DNA of 64,000 nucleotides from Proteles cristata cristata (Eukaryota > Chordata > Mammalia > Carnivora > Hyaenidae): contig JAESUZ010000481.1 in assembly GCA_017311185.1 (NCBI GenBank), positions 496,001-560,000 on the forward strand, read 5' to 3'. The notes under the pieces were generated by a model. The model saw nothing but the letters and a program-made list of their open reading frames with translations. It made no database searches and was not told where the DNA came from. The position numbers were made by a program, and so were the translations under genes. Below, in pieces: positions 11,341 through 22,854 of this stretch. The stretch's first letter is position 1, and each line of letters opens with the position of its first letter.

Positions 11341-11524
11341 ATTCCATCGAGTAATGGGATTACATGCAATAAACTAACCTCTTCCTGGAGGGTGGGATGG
11401 AAAGATTTCTATACTAAGCAGATGATCCATTCACAGAGTTAAGAACACCTGGGGCTCCATGGGACTCAGGAGAGAGCTTCGCAGAGAAGGAAGCATTGGG
11501 GCTGAAATTAAAAGATTATTGAGT

Positions 11525-11745
11525 GGGGGCACTTGGGTGACTAGTTAAGCCTCCAACTTCAGCTCAGGTCACCATCTCTTAGTCTGTGAGTTCGAGTCCC
11601 ATGTCAGGCTCTGTGCTGACAGCTCAGAGCCTGGAGCCTGCTTTAGATTCTGTGTCTTCCTCTCTCTCTGCCCCTCCCCTGCTCATGCTGTCTCTGGTCT
11701 CTCTCTCTCAAAAATAAACATTTAAAATTTTTTTATTAAATATTA
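11525..11745 (+). mobile_element. SINEC_Fc-type SINE
   Basis: Plus-strand copy from GGGGCACTTGGGTGACTAG to CAAAAATAAACATTTAAAAT. Confidence 0.88.
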
Positions 11746-12356
11746 GTAGGCAGACCATATTTTTAGAACAAGTGGACAAATCGGCACATGCCCAGAAAAA
11801 CAAAGACTTGACAATAGTCATACGCTCAGTCCAGGACCTCAGGCTCCCACTGCTGGAGAGGAAAGCAGGTCCGGAAATGGTTAAGAGATGAGTGAAGGCA
11901 AGTAAGCAAAGTCCGCATCACAAAGGGCCTGTGTGTGTCCCAGAAACGGGATTGGGATTAAATTCCATCCTGTAGGTGCTGAGGGGGGTACTATAGACTT
12001 TTGAATGGGATTGGGATTAAATTCCATCCTGTAGGTGCTGAGGGGGGTACTGAAGACTTTTGAATGGCGGTGGGGGGGAGGTGTTTATTAGAAGAAAGCA
12101 GAGGATTAGGTGGAAGGACCAGAGGAAGCCCTCTCAAAACAGCAGACAGGATAAAGGCTCAGGCTGAGGAGTGGAACCCGGGAGGGATTTAGGAGGTGCT
12201 GGACTACAGGTGGTGGGAGAAGGCTGGGGAGGAATCTAGACTGTTTTGCTGCCTCTGCCTGCCCACACCTAAAGGCACTTCTCCCTTCTTCCCCGGGATA
12301 TTCTCCACCACTCCGGCATGGTGTGAAACACATATGAGGCAAGTTAATAAATCCCT
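11746..12356. other. Unassigned sequence, partly L2-like
   Basis: Text such as AAATTCCATCCTGTAGGTGC and GGAGGGATTTAGGAGGTG resembles L2 debris. It includes the 59-bp duplication at 11948-12065. No gene seen. Confidence 0.4.
11948..12065 (+). repeat. 59-bp tandem duplication
   Basis: Two adjacent copies (11948-12006, 12007-12065), each starting GGGATTGGGATTAAATTCC and ending AGACTTTTGAAT, differ at only two bases (CTATAG versus CTGAAG). Confidence 0.95.
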
Positions 12357-12555
12357 AGAGGTGCCTGGGTGGCTCCACCTGTTAAGCCTCCAACTTGGGC
12401 TCAGGTCATGATCTCGCAGTCTGTGAGTTGGAGCCCATGTTGGGCTCTAGTGCTTACAGCTCAGAGCCTGGAGCCTGTTTCAGATTCTGTGTCTCCCTCT
12501 CTCTGCCCCCCTGCTTGTGCTCTCTCTCTCTCTCAAAAATAAACAAACGTTAATA
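12357..12555 (+). mobile_element. SINEC_Fc-type SINE
   Basis: Plus-strand copy, GAGGTGCCTGGGTGGCTCCACC to CAAAAATAAACAAACG; left and right flanks share GTTAATAAA. Confidence 0.9.
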
Positions 12556-15164
12556 AAAGCCTGCTGACCCATTCATCACTCCCGCCTTCCTTCTTCCTCG
12601 CCTAATGGTAAGAGATGTCTATCGCAAATCTTCCAAGGGCCTCATACCCGGAGTGTGAGCAGGAGGCTGCTAAGGTGGGTTGTGGGAAGATTTCAGGGCA
12701 TCCCCACTGGGGTTCTCTGTGGCATCTATAAACACCCATCTGGGAGTCATGCACAAAGTCACACTCGATTGGTGAAAAATAAAACCATGGAAAACTGAAC
12801 ACAAATCTAGGAAAGCAACAGCCCTGGAGCTGGGCTCAGAAGCCGGGGTCCAGCTCTGGCCCTGACATTGACTTGGCAGGACACGGAGGAAGGAGCATCA
12901 CATTGCCGTCCCGAACCCCTCGCTCTGCTTATCCTAAGTGAGATGAATGGAGCGTGCGGGACCATCACAAAGGCCCCTCTGGCCTCAAAAGTGCATGGAA
13001 GCTCAGTAAGATTTTACGGAAGGAAATCGTCCAGGAAAATCTGTTTGAAAGCTAAGTGACTGGCAGAGAAGGGGGTTGTGTGGGCTGAACCAGGAGGGTG
13101 GGGGGCATTCGCTGGGCAGCAGGGAGAAGAGAAAGAACAGCAACCTGAGAACGATTGTGGTTTAGATCCCCCGGAAAGGCAATTCACAGGCACAGAGGCA
13201 CACGTGACTTCCTGGCTCATTTCCTGTGCACTTTTTGATACCTGCTTCTTTTTATTGTGATTGTTTCCAGCCTCTCATTTTATCATAGTCTGTGATTCTT
13301 ATAATAAGATCATGGACCAACCTTTATACAAGAAGGGGGCTTAGGAGATGATCGAGTCTAATTTCTCCCCCTTTCAGAACAGGAAACTGAAGGCCAAAGA
13401 AGTTAAGAGACACATATAAAGTCACAGAGGTATTCAATAGCACCGCAAAAAAACCTAAAACATAAACAAAACTCAAGCTGGCCTATTCTTAGAGCCGAGA
13501 TCTGCCCACAACACCAGGTCCAGGGTGCATACCCCCGCAGCGTGTAGGGAAAGTATCTTCCTTTTTCTTCTCAGCTCTTTGGGGCTATCGCTCATAATAA
13601 GGATAACTACGAATAGCTGTTCATTCCACAAAATGTACAATGTCATGTGCTGTTGGGGACTGTTTACCAGGTACCAGTGCTGCTCTAACCCCTGGAGACA
13701 CGTTAGTAGGCAGGGCCCCTGGTCTTAAGAACCTACTCACATTCTTGTGGTTTAGCAGGAGGGATGCAGAGATGAGAGACCGATCCATCAACAGAGGACC
13801 CCCTCCCCCCCCAAATTACGGTAATTTAAAAAATCAAAGGTGTTATAAAGGTAATTAATGTGAGAAGTAAGCAGTCTCAAGAAAGCAAAAAGAATAAATA
13901 TGTTGTTAAAGTCATATCAATAACAAAGTGGCAGAGTTTGAACTCAAGTTCAGAAAGATCACCAGAGAGCCTATGACTTTACCAGTTGGGTTGTACTGAA
14001 TGACCAGCGTGGCCATTAACATAGCAAGTGCTCATGGAATGAATGGCCAGTTGAATATGAGTGTGTATAATCAGGAGGGTCTCCCGGGTATTTTTAATTT
14101 GGGGGATTTTTAATTTGGAAGGGAATTCAGATTCTAGTGAATTCTTTTTTTACTTTAATTCATCCTAATGAATCTCCAGCTCGTCATAATGGAAATGTAG
14201 AGTATAGCTTAATCAAATGTTTTTCCTTTTCATTCTGTATTTCCATCTTCTGTGGCAAAACAGACTTAAACATTTGCTTTCTTATTCTCCTAAAAATTAA
14301 ATATAACTCTTAACGCAGTATGTATTCAAAACAACATTCACCATTGATGTCGGTTGGGATATTACATATCACAGTCCTCTTACTAATATAATACTAAGTG
14401 CTCATCAATTATTCAGATATAACAAGTTAAAACATTCTCCAAATACAAGAATTACATATACCTGCCTCCACAAATACACTCTCACAGATGATGGAATAAC
14501 CACTGCAGAGAACACACACACATCAATTGTAATCTCGCAAATGCCTCAGATCTCAAAGACAGTCTTTAAATCTTACCTTGGCTCTTTTTCATAAGATCTC
14601 ATTTTCCTAAAAGTTCTCACTCTGCATCTTCCCCCCAGCACCAAAATCATCTTCTCTCCTCATTACACTTCATATCAAAGAATGTTACTCATTTCAAACT
14701 CAGCAGACAATCCATTCGTCTTCAGCCCTCCATGGGGCCTCGTGGCTGTACTGATCAAGCTGAAATCAAAGATTCACGAAGCCATAGCACGGGAAATTCG
14801 GCACGAGGCAAGATAGGCGCAACATCCCCTCAGCTGGTTCCTTGTCCCCCACCCCCACCCCGCCCTATCCCATGAGAAGGGGGATTGGGTTCCAGAAGTG
14901 CACCAGCAAACACTGAGACAATACACGTGGCACCTTGGCTGAGCACACGCAGCCCTTGCCACCCTCTGGACCTCTAGGTTTTTCCAGGGCCGCCAACCAC
15001 AAATGACGCAGCAAAGGTGCCAAAGTGAGAAACAACCACAAGCCCCGGGGCCTGCCCTTCAGATCAGATAAGCTTGGCACCAATATGAAAATGACATTGA
15101 CATGCAAACACTCCTTTCCCTTCAGCTTACAGGGATGAGAAATACAAGAAATCATCAGAACATA
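12556..15164. other. Unassigned intronic sequence, 2.6 kb
   Basis: One of the longest stretches without young SINEs. It holds a MIR relic at 13330-13470 and a short duplication ATTTTTAATTTGG at 14090-14120. An AT-rich part (14100-14560) contains no gene. Short frames only. Confidence 0.5.
13330..13470 (-). repeat. MIR relic
   Basis: CAGAACAGGAAACTGAAGGCCAAAGAAGTTAAGAGAC..AAAGTCACAGAGG is the reverse of the MIR core. Confidence 0.55.
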
Positions 15165-15560
15165 AGCACCCACTGTGCGCCCAGCACTTTAAGGGACGTC
15201 TCATCTTAATTATTTCACCTTCAAACCAACCTACAAGGTAGGTGTCATCATGATGCCCTATTTATTTTCTAACTTTTTAAAAAATGTTTGTTTATTTTTG
15301 AGAAACAGAGAGGCAGAGTGCGAGCAGGGGAGGGGCAGAGAGAGACGGAAACACAGAATCCAAAGCAGGCTCCAGCACAGAGCCCGACGCAGGGCTCGAA
15401 CTTGGGAATGGCGAGATCATGACCTGAGCCGAAGTTGGACGTTTAGCTAACTGAGCCAACCAGGCACCCCCATGACGCCCTATTTATGTAGGAGGAAATG
15501 AGTGGTGCAAAGCAAGAAAACTTGCTCCAGGCTGGAAACTGCTACTGGAGTAAAAGGGAA
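15165..15560 (-). repeat. MIR relic split by a SINE
   Basis: Left part CTGTGCGCCCAGCACTTTAAGGGACG..TAGGTGTCATCATGATGCCC, right part GTAGGAGGAAATGAGTGG..AACTTGCTCCAGG; together they are one antisense MIR interrupted at 15266-15470. Confidence 0.55.
15266..15470 (-). mobile_element. SINEC_Fc-type SINE with long TSD
   Basis: TSD CATGATGCCCTATTTAT (15249-15265) / CATGACGCCCTATTTAT (15471-15487), one mismatch in 17. Confidence 0.93.
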
Positions 15561-16800
15561 ACACAGTCACTGGGAAGGCATCCGTGCTGGTGAGGAGCTG
15601 TGTCAGTCTGGACAGTTACAACAGTATTTTGCAGAAATGAACAGCCTTGGAAGAGGCAGAAACACATTCTATTAATCAACCGTCCCAGTCATTCTCAAAT
15701 TCACATCAGTAGCCACCTGTGACTGTGAATACTCCATCACTCAGCCACAGCTGGGTTTTACCCTAGACTCATCTAGAACTGAGCAGGCCAAATCTCTAAG
15801 TCTCCCTGAGGTGGCTGAATCTAACCCACCTGCTGACCTCAAGACAAGTATCATATTCAATAAGCAAATCAAAATTTCTAGCTGAGAAGAGCTAAATCAC
15901 CATCTTATGGCCAAAGAATCTCTTGCCTGCCCTAGGAATATAGCCATGATTAAAAAATATACAACACACACACACAGATACATATATCATATTTATCATT
16001 TGAATACACAATATATTTATTTCCAAAGGTCTGTTCGTTCATTCATTCATTCATTCATTCATTCATTCTCTGATCCCTATCCACTTAAGCTGGACAAGTA
16101 TGTTTGGAGTTATCTGCATGATGCCACTTGTTTCTTACTAACCCTCTGAGGACACTACTGAGCAGATTAAGACAGTGAAAATGAATTATTTTCAAACAGC
16201 ACCTGTCACCCAAAGGGGCCCTAAACTAGAAGGTAACTGGGGACAGATGCTCTCGGACTCTAGACGCCCCACAGCTATGAGGAGTAAGGTCAGGAAAAGG
16301 TCCAGGTACAAACCCAAAATGCTGAACTTGGGAATCCTTTGCATCAAAGGTCTGAGAAACAAAACAGAACTTTTGTTTTCTCTGCTCGTCCTCTGCAAGA
16401 GAAAACCAAAGGGAAGTTTGGGGGTCATATGTTCCACAGAGAGAGGAGAGAAGGGACCGGTGACCCCAGGCCCTTGGCTGGGATCCCCCAGTCAGCATAG
16501 CACATGCCATTATCACTTTTCTTCTGGGAAGTGAATGAACCAGGCCCCGCGGGGACAGCAAGTTGCTTCTGCTTGCCTAAGACAGAATGTCTATCCAACT
16601 CCACTTACAAAGGAAGGTCTTCTGCGAGAGAGGATGCCCTTCACAGTAACATCTGGCCAGTTACCCTGAGGACCAAAGGCCAACAGCTAACTGCTGCCTT
16701 CTCCTTGGATACACCTGCCACTTTTCTAGATTTTACATTTATTTGTATGCATTACGTCGATGTCCTGCCTAATAGATGCTCCATAAAAACTTAAAGTTGA
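15561..16800. other. Unassigned intronic sequence with microsatellites
   Basis: Contains a short CA run near 15966 and the (ATTC)n at 16031. Overlapping frames on both strands at 16175-16560 (about 110 codons each) have no domain and no conserved splice frame, so I do not call a gene. Confidence 0.45.
16031..16068 (+). repeat. (ATTC)n microsatellite
   Basis: About nine uninterrupted ATTC units. Confidence 0.95.
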
Positions 16801-16989
16801 GGGGCATCCGGGTGGCTCAGTTGGTTAAGCATTTGACTTCGGCTCAGGTCAGGTTCTCACTGTCCCGAAGTTTGAGCCCCATGTTGGGCTTGCTGCTGTC
16901 AGACTGTTAGCACAGGGCCCCGCTTCTGATCTTCTGTCCCCCTCTCTCTGTCCCTCCCCCCCTCCCCCAATAACAACAACAAAAATGTT
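16801..16989 (+). mobile_element. SINEC_Fc-type SINE
   Basis: Plus-strand copy with head GGGGCATCCGGGTGGCTCAG; the body is short and C-rich, with tail CAATAACAACAACAAAAATG. Confidence 0.88.
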
Positions 16990-17179
16990 ATCATTTAACA
17001 AATGAATACACGGGCAATAAATAGACTAAATCCTTAAAAAGCAGAGGCCCACCAAAGCTCAGTGGCCAGCACACAGGCACCAGTCTATAAGGGTATGCGG
17101 AATTCAGATGATTCTCACCATGGCAGCCTGAAGGTTTCATGTGTCCTGCAGGGGAGGTAAAAGTCCAGCCACAGCTTTT

Positions 17180-17384
17180 TTTTTCTTTAATGTTCATTTA
17201 TTTATTTTTGAGAGAGAGAGAAAGAGCAAGCACAAGCAGGGGAGGGGCAGACACAGAATCCAAAGCAGGCTCCAGACTCGGAGCTGTCAGCACAGAGCCT
17301 GACGCAGGGCTCGAACTTACAGACCGCGAGATGATGCCCTGAGCTGAAGTTGGCGCTTAACTGACTGTGCCACCCAGGTGCCCC
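17180..17384 (-). mobile_element. SINEC_Fc-type SINE with perfect TSD
   Basis: Minus-strand copy; perfect 15-bp TSD CCAGCCACAGCTTTT (17165-17179, 17385-17399). Confidence 0.95.
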
Positions 17385-17399
17385 CCAGCCACAGCTTTT

Positions 17400-18492
17400 C
17401 ACAGGAGCTGCTGCTTTAACAAAAGAGAAGCGTGCTGAAACAGTGGCTGATAATGTTTGGTCCCTGTCTTGCATTTCCTACGGATTTTAATTACCCACAT
17501 TGTCAGCACATGTATATAAACCTCAGTAGAACGTGAGATATGTACACATACGATACCGTATAGAGAAAGGCTTGAATCAAAAGTGACATGACCACCTCCT
17601 TTTGAGTCAAGATTCCGTCATTATTTAGCCATATGGACGTGGGCACGTTCAGGGTTCCTACTTCCTTAGGGGCCAAGTGGACGCTGTCATCGCAGCCGCC
17701 CCATAGGACGCAGAAGCAAAGGAAGCAATGAGGATCCCCATGCCCTAAACATGTGAGCAGAGGCCCGGTGTGCCAGGCACTACGGGGTGTGCCGGGGTGA
17801 ACACAGAGAGTAATCACACTCTGTGCTGCCTTCCTGGAGCCCTCAGCCCGGCAAACCACTTTGAAAAGGATAAAGTGCCCAGATCAAGGGCTTCTGAGAA
17901 AGTCTGTTCACTAGCACAGTTTTCCCTTGCAACCACGAGGGAACCATGCTCGGCTGCTCTGCCTGCAAGCTCCGGTGGCAAATGTTGGGGCCCCTCTCTC
18001 CTATGGACCCCCCTCCCTGGGCTCCCGGGCCAGTTCAGACTCCGCACTCTGTTGCCCTCAACACGTGGCATTCAGAGCCTGTCTCTGAGGCTGTCGCTAC
18101 ACTGCATGAAGAAGGACCATGTCTCCAGGCGGGCCCTCTGGCTCCTGGCTTCCATGAAGAGTCAATGCGAAAATACCAGCACGATCGCCCCGGGCTGCCA
18201 ACAGCCGCAGAGATAGACCCTGCTCGATGCTGACGCCACTGGCTCCCCAAGTCTCGGAAAATGTCAGAGCAACCAATGCATCTGCATTCCACAAACGCCT
18301 GCACCCAAATAAATGAAGCTCTGCTGTCAGTGGCGGGAGGAGTCAGCTCCCACATTTGGCCCCGCAGAGGCATCCCCATGCATCTCTCTCTTCAGAGCTG
18401 GATGGAAGACATTACACTCACAGCTCCTGATTTCTCAGTTTTAGAAAAAAGGTCTAATTCTCTTGTGGTGATGTACTCAAGCAATTTGTTTT
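17400..18492. other. Unassigned intronic sequence
   Basis: Unique-looking, moderately GC-rich at 17640-18400. An L2-like phrase GTGTGCCAGGCACTACGGGG lies at 17768. Overlapping frames of 85-148 codons on both strands show no recognisable protein. Confidence 0.45.
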
Positions 18493-18700
18493 TAAGTTTT
18501 TCTTTAATGTTTATTTCTGAGAGAGAGGGAGGAAGAAAGCAGAGGGGGAAGGGCTGGGGCGGGGGGAGAAACACAGGATCTGAAGGGGGCTCTGCTCTGT
18601 CAGCACAGAGCCTGGTGTGGGCTGTGTGAATCACAAACTGTGAGATCATGACCTGAGCCGAAGTTGGAAGCTTAACTGACTGAGCAACCCAGGCACCCCT
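18493..18700 (-). mobile_element. SINEC_Fc-type SINE
   Basis: Minus-strand copy lacking part of the Gly/Arg-like loop segment; TSD AAGCAATTTGTTTT (18479-18492) / AAGCAATTTGCTTT (18701-18714). Confidence 0.92.
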
Positions 18701-18749
18701 AAGCAATTTGCTTTCAAATAAACAGGGATGAATGTTGCCTTGTTAATTT

Positions 18750-18885
18750 GTTTACTGTCTCTCTACCTTCTCTAGGATCCAAGCTCTGCTGTAGGGGCGG
18801 AAACGGTTTTGTTCACTGCAGTTTCTAGTGTCTAGAATAGCTCAGTGGAGCATAACATGTGGTTGATAAATATTTAGTGGATTAA
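18750..18885 (+). repeat. L2 3' tail relic
   Basis: Matches the L2 tail pattern (AAGCTCTGCTGTAGGGG..GTGTCTAGAATAGCTCAGTGG..TTGATAAATATTTAGTGG). Confidence 0.45.
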
Positions 18886-20519
18886 CTGCGGGGAGAGGGG
18901 GGTAAAAAGGAAGGATCCATGTATTCCCAAATCCTTCTCTCCTGCAAGAGGAGCAACTGTTGCCCTGACCTGGAATCAGAAGGCCAGGAAAAGTACTGTT
19001 CCCACGGCAACCACAGCTCCCAAAAACAAAACATCCTTCAAGGCTGCCACAGGTGGTTGGTGGGAAAAGGGTTACTCAGGTTACTCCTATTTGCAGACCG
19101 TACCTGGTCCCCGGGTCAACCACTGGCCAAAATATTGCTTCCAATGTATTCTTGCTTCCTGGAATCTCATTTTGAGAAAGGTCAACCGCTCTCCATCTAA
19201 ATATGCCAAACATATTTAGGTCTCTGCCTAAACAGAGACCCCCCCGCCCCCCTTAGAAGAATGGCAGTCTCTGGTCCTGGGGCACCTACAATCTGATGCA
19301 AGACACATCCACAAACAAAGAAATGCATGGAGGAAACCAACGGGCTTAAAGCAAACAAGCCATTATGTAATAATGGCAACTGACAAAAAATGGCATATGA
19401 GGGGCCAATTATTCAGCTTCAAGACAACTTCTTGCTTTGCAAAATGATTTATACTAGAATTTCATGAAAATCAAACTTCTGTAGAATCCTTCATCCATCT
19501 GATTATTTACTCATTCCCTAAATACCTATTTACTGAGCTCCTGCAACGTTCCATGCAAAGAGCTCAGCAGGCGCTGACTAAAACAAACATTTATTGGTCG
19601 AATAAAACCAACTCTGCCGTTGCTGCTTATGATCCAGTAAAGGATGCAACGTGACCAGAGAACCACAAGTTAGGAACAACATCACAGATCAGGAGCACCT
19701 AAGAAACACTGGAGTCTGGACACAGTTCCTGGAGGAAAGGCCCAGGAACTATGTCCTGCGAAGGCCCTGTGAAGAAAGCAGGAGGGGAGCAGAGGTGAGG
19801 TCATGGAGACCACTCCAGCTGCTGAATTAAAGGACAGGGCTTCTCTCCCAGCAGGGAGGCCCATGAGGAGGACCCTTGAAAGACCAGTTAGGACACCTGA
19901 AGACAGTGGTATGGGAAGGAGGAACAGTGGTGGAATCGGAAAGACAGATTTGAAGAATACTCTCTCCCAGTATCAAACCCTTGGGAAGCTGACCAGTACC
20001 AATCCCCAATGCAAGGGTGCAAGGGATCAAGAGAGGAGACGGGCTGGGGGGGCGGGGGGGTGTAAGAGGGCCAGTTCGAGTATTAGTCACTTGGAGGTAT
20101 GAGCCTGGGGCTGAAGTAGGAGAGGAGGTCTGATATAGTGTGAGAGTCATCATCATATAGAAATGGTTAAAAGTAGAGCAGAGAATATAGTTCAAGGATA
20201 GTGTAGATTTAGGAGGAGGAGGAGGGGGAGGGAGAAGGGAAAAGGAGAGGGAGAAACAAGAAGCCTGAACTCTAAGCAGATGGGATGCTGAAGAGACAGA
20301 CAGACAAGAGCAGCCCACAAGGTGTAAAAATTCATTTTCAGCACAGCACCTATCAGTAGGTCTGAAAAGTGACATCTCATAGTTAATCAAAGAAGTAACA
20401 AGCCGCTGTTCTAGCTTATGCTAACCAGAGGAGAAAACTCAGAGGCAAACTCGAAAGGAGACTTTTACTAAGAATCACATTAGTGCAGCTTTTCAGACTC
20501 ATCAACTTAAAGAGTCTTG
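18886..20519. other. Unassigned sequence with probable L2 debris
   Basis: 19500-20170 has phrases typical of antisense L2 (TACCTATTTACTGAGCTCCTGC; CACTCCAGCTGCTG..CAGTTAGGACACC). The 187-codon minus-strand frame at 19827-20390 lies in this debris and in a polypurine tract, so I do not call it a gene. Confidence 0.4.
20211..20262. repeat. Polypurine tract
   Basis: About 50 nt of nearly pure G/A on the plus strand, from AGGAGGAGGAGGAGGGGGAG onward. Confidence 0.8.
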
Positions 20520-20640
20520 CAGGATAGAAGGAGAAACGTATACTTTCCATTTCACAGATGAGAAAGACACTGAGACCCAGAGAGACTGAGTAACGAGCGC
20601 AGGACCACACAGCAAGAAAAGGAGCCGAACCACGGCCAAC
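20520..20640 (-). repeat. MIR relic
   Basis: CCATTTCACAGATGAGAAAGACACTGAGACCCAGAGAG..AGGACCACACAGC is an antisense MIR core. Confidence 0.6.
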
Positions 20641-21500
20641 ACCCCCTTCCTGCCGGGGATGGTCCCCTGAATTGGTGCTAGGGCGGTCATCCTAGGAAAA
20701 ACCATCAACAGGCGAGGGCTGCCTGTGCTTCCGGGGTTTGCCAATAAAGATATGGTTCCATCCCACGCAAAACAGGCTCCCCAGACACGCGGTGGGCTGG
20801 ACACTTAGTTGGTCAGTCCATGTGCAAAGTATACCTGTGCTCCAGAGTCCTCTCCATCACTGACCAACTTCATGGCCTAGGCCGTGAAGTTCAAAGTTCT
20901 GTTTGCTCAAAGTTGAAATGACCACACGAATCCCCTCCACCATGAAGACCAGATCCTCCAGGAGAGATGCAGAGACAGAACTGTAGGTACCAACAGGCGT
21001 CAGCCAAGTAGGACAGAAGTCAGGCAAAGCTGTGGTACAATCTAGGTCCTAGGACCCTCCTCTCCTCTCCCTCCCAGCAGACTTTATATATATATGTATA
21101 TATATACATATATATATATATATGTATATTTTACTTTTAATGCTGTAGTCTAAATTCCATAATCTACTGAAATTATTTTCTCACACTGCTCTCCACACAG
21201 AGCAGCCCTGTGAGCTCCTCAAGGGACAGGTCATTAGTGTCCTGCCCTGTATCCCAAGCACACAGCACAGCACCTGATTCCCTGTGTCAGTGTCCAGGAA
21301 ATGTTTGAACTATGAGAATTAACTCTCCTGAGTTATCTGATTTCTCCGCCTACTCTCTCTAACTACAAACAAAAATCGCCAACTGATAGAGGCATTTAAG
21401 GAAGCAATCCAAGCAGGGAGAAGGTCCTGAGGGAGAGGAAATCTTTCAGTGTTATTAGAAACTTCCTGAATTGGGCAGGCCACTTTCTACCCCAGTCTTC
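20641..21500. other. Unassigned sequence with AT repeat and L2 tail
   Basis: Contains the TA-rich microsatellite at 21085 and an L2-tail-like stretch at 21185-21315 (GTGAGCTCCTCAAGGGACAGG..CACAGCACCTGATTCC). No gene. Confidence 0.45.
21085..21128. repeat. (TA)n microsatellite with imperfect palindrome
   Basis: Alternating TA/TG/CA tract, self-complementary around 21106. Confidence 0.9.
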
Positions 21501-21565
21501 TTTTTTTTAATTTAATTTTTTTAAATGTTTTATTTATTTCTGAGAGAGAGAAAAAGAGAGGAAGA

Positions 21566-21607
<42 letters not shown>

Positions 21608-21777
21608 ATGAACAGGGGAGGGTCAGAGAGAGAGGGAGACACAGAATCTGAAAAAGGCTCCAGGCTCTGAGCCAGCTGTCAGCACAGAGCCCGATGCAGG
21701 GCTCGAACCCACAAACCGTGAGATCATGACCTGAGCCAAAGTCGGGCACTTAACCGACTGATCCACCCAGGCGCCCC
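21501..21777 (-). mobile_element. SINEC_Fc-type SINE with expanded GA tract
   Basis: Minus-strand full-length copy with (GA)n at about 21568-21605. TSD TCTACCCCAGTCTTC (21486-21500) / TCTACCCCGATCTTC (21778-21792). Confidence 0.93.
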
Positions 21778-22115
21778 TCTACCCCGATCTTCTAACATGA
21801 GTTGCTGCCAATTCCTTCCAAGAGTCTGCAGGGCCCGCCAACAGCCATGAGGTCCAAGGAATCATCAGGACAAACCAACAGCTTCCCTCAGAATCTACAG
21901 GCCACGGCACAAGTTACTAAGAAGTCTCTGGAGGAATATTCTCAAAGGATGATGACCAGTCAGGCTCTCCTCTTCACTGAGGTCAAAACTAGAGAAGATG
22001 AATTTGAACTGTACTATAGAGGATTTCAGTTAGATCTCAGGAAGAACTTTCTCAGTAGTAGGCCTTGAAACTTGGAAAGAAGGAACCAATAGAAATGGTG
22101 CGATCTTCATTTCTG

Positions 22116-22153
<38 letters not shown>

Positions 22154-22642
22154 GAGATCTTCACATATCAGGAAGATGAGGTTCATCATGGACAAAGATA
22201 GAGAAAACACATTAAGGGCACACTGTTCCCTGGAGAAGCTCCACCCTGTACAGCGTAACCTTTATTACAGCCATTCCATCCAACCCTGAGAAGCAAACAA
22301 AAGGTCAGGGAGAACTTCGGAGTGCAATGACCCAGCTGGAAAACACGCTTGCCAGATCAAGGCAGATGGCTCTGCGGGGTCAGAATGGCACTAATGCACA
22401 AGCTTGGTTATAGAAAACAAGAGGACAAGGCTAAGTAGCATCCTTGATGAGTGGGCTCTTACCCCCCACTTTGGAGAAGTACCTCATCCTGATGGGCATC
22501 TCCAGAAACAATGCTTGAGAAATTCTCCCCCCCCCCCCTTATTTCACAGACATACCTGTCCTCAATCGTACCTTCTCTAGGGACAAGATACAGAAGAGTG
22601 AATGAAAAAGAAAAGTCTATCACTTAAAAAGGGAACTGGAGG
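21778..22642. other. Unassigned intronic sequence
   Basis: No gene or old repeat identified; includes the (TC)n at 22119-22149 and a C10 run near 22528. Confidence 0.45.
22119..22149 (+). repeat. (TC)n microsatellite
   Basis: About fourteen TC units, not inside a SINE. Confidence 0.95.
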
Positions 22643-22854
22643 GAAGCCTGGGTGGCTCAGTCGGTTAGGCGTCTGACTTCGGCTCAGGAATGATCTCACA
22701 GTTTGTCGGTTCGAGCCCCATGTCGGGCTCTGGGCTGATGGCTCAGAGCCTGGAGCCTGCTTCGGATTCTGTGTCTCCTTCTCTGTCTATCCCTCCCCTG
22801 CTCTCGCTCTCTCTCTCTCTCTCTCTCAAAAATGGATAAACATTTAAAACTTTT
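22643..22854 (+). mobile_element. SINEC_Fc-type SINE
   Basis: Plus-strand copy close to consensus (CCTGGGTGGCTCAGTCGGTT, TTCGAGCCCCATGTCGGGC). TSD approximately TAAAAAGGGAACTGGAGG on the left and TAAAAAAGGAAACCTGAAGG on the right. Confidence 0.93.

Noticed and set aside
16175..16561. Overlapping frames of 81-119 codons
   Set aside because: Three frames on both strands over the same DNA; none is recognised.
19827..20390. 187-codon minus-strand frame
   Set aside because: Ser/Pro/Thr-rich, spans a polypurine tract and probable L2 debris; no domain or splice structure.
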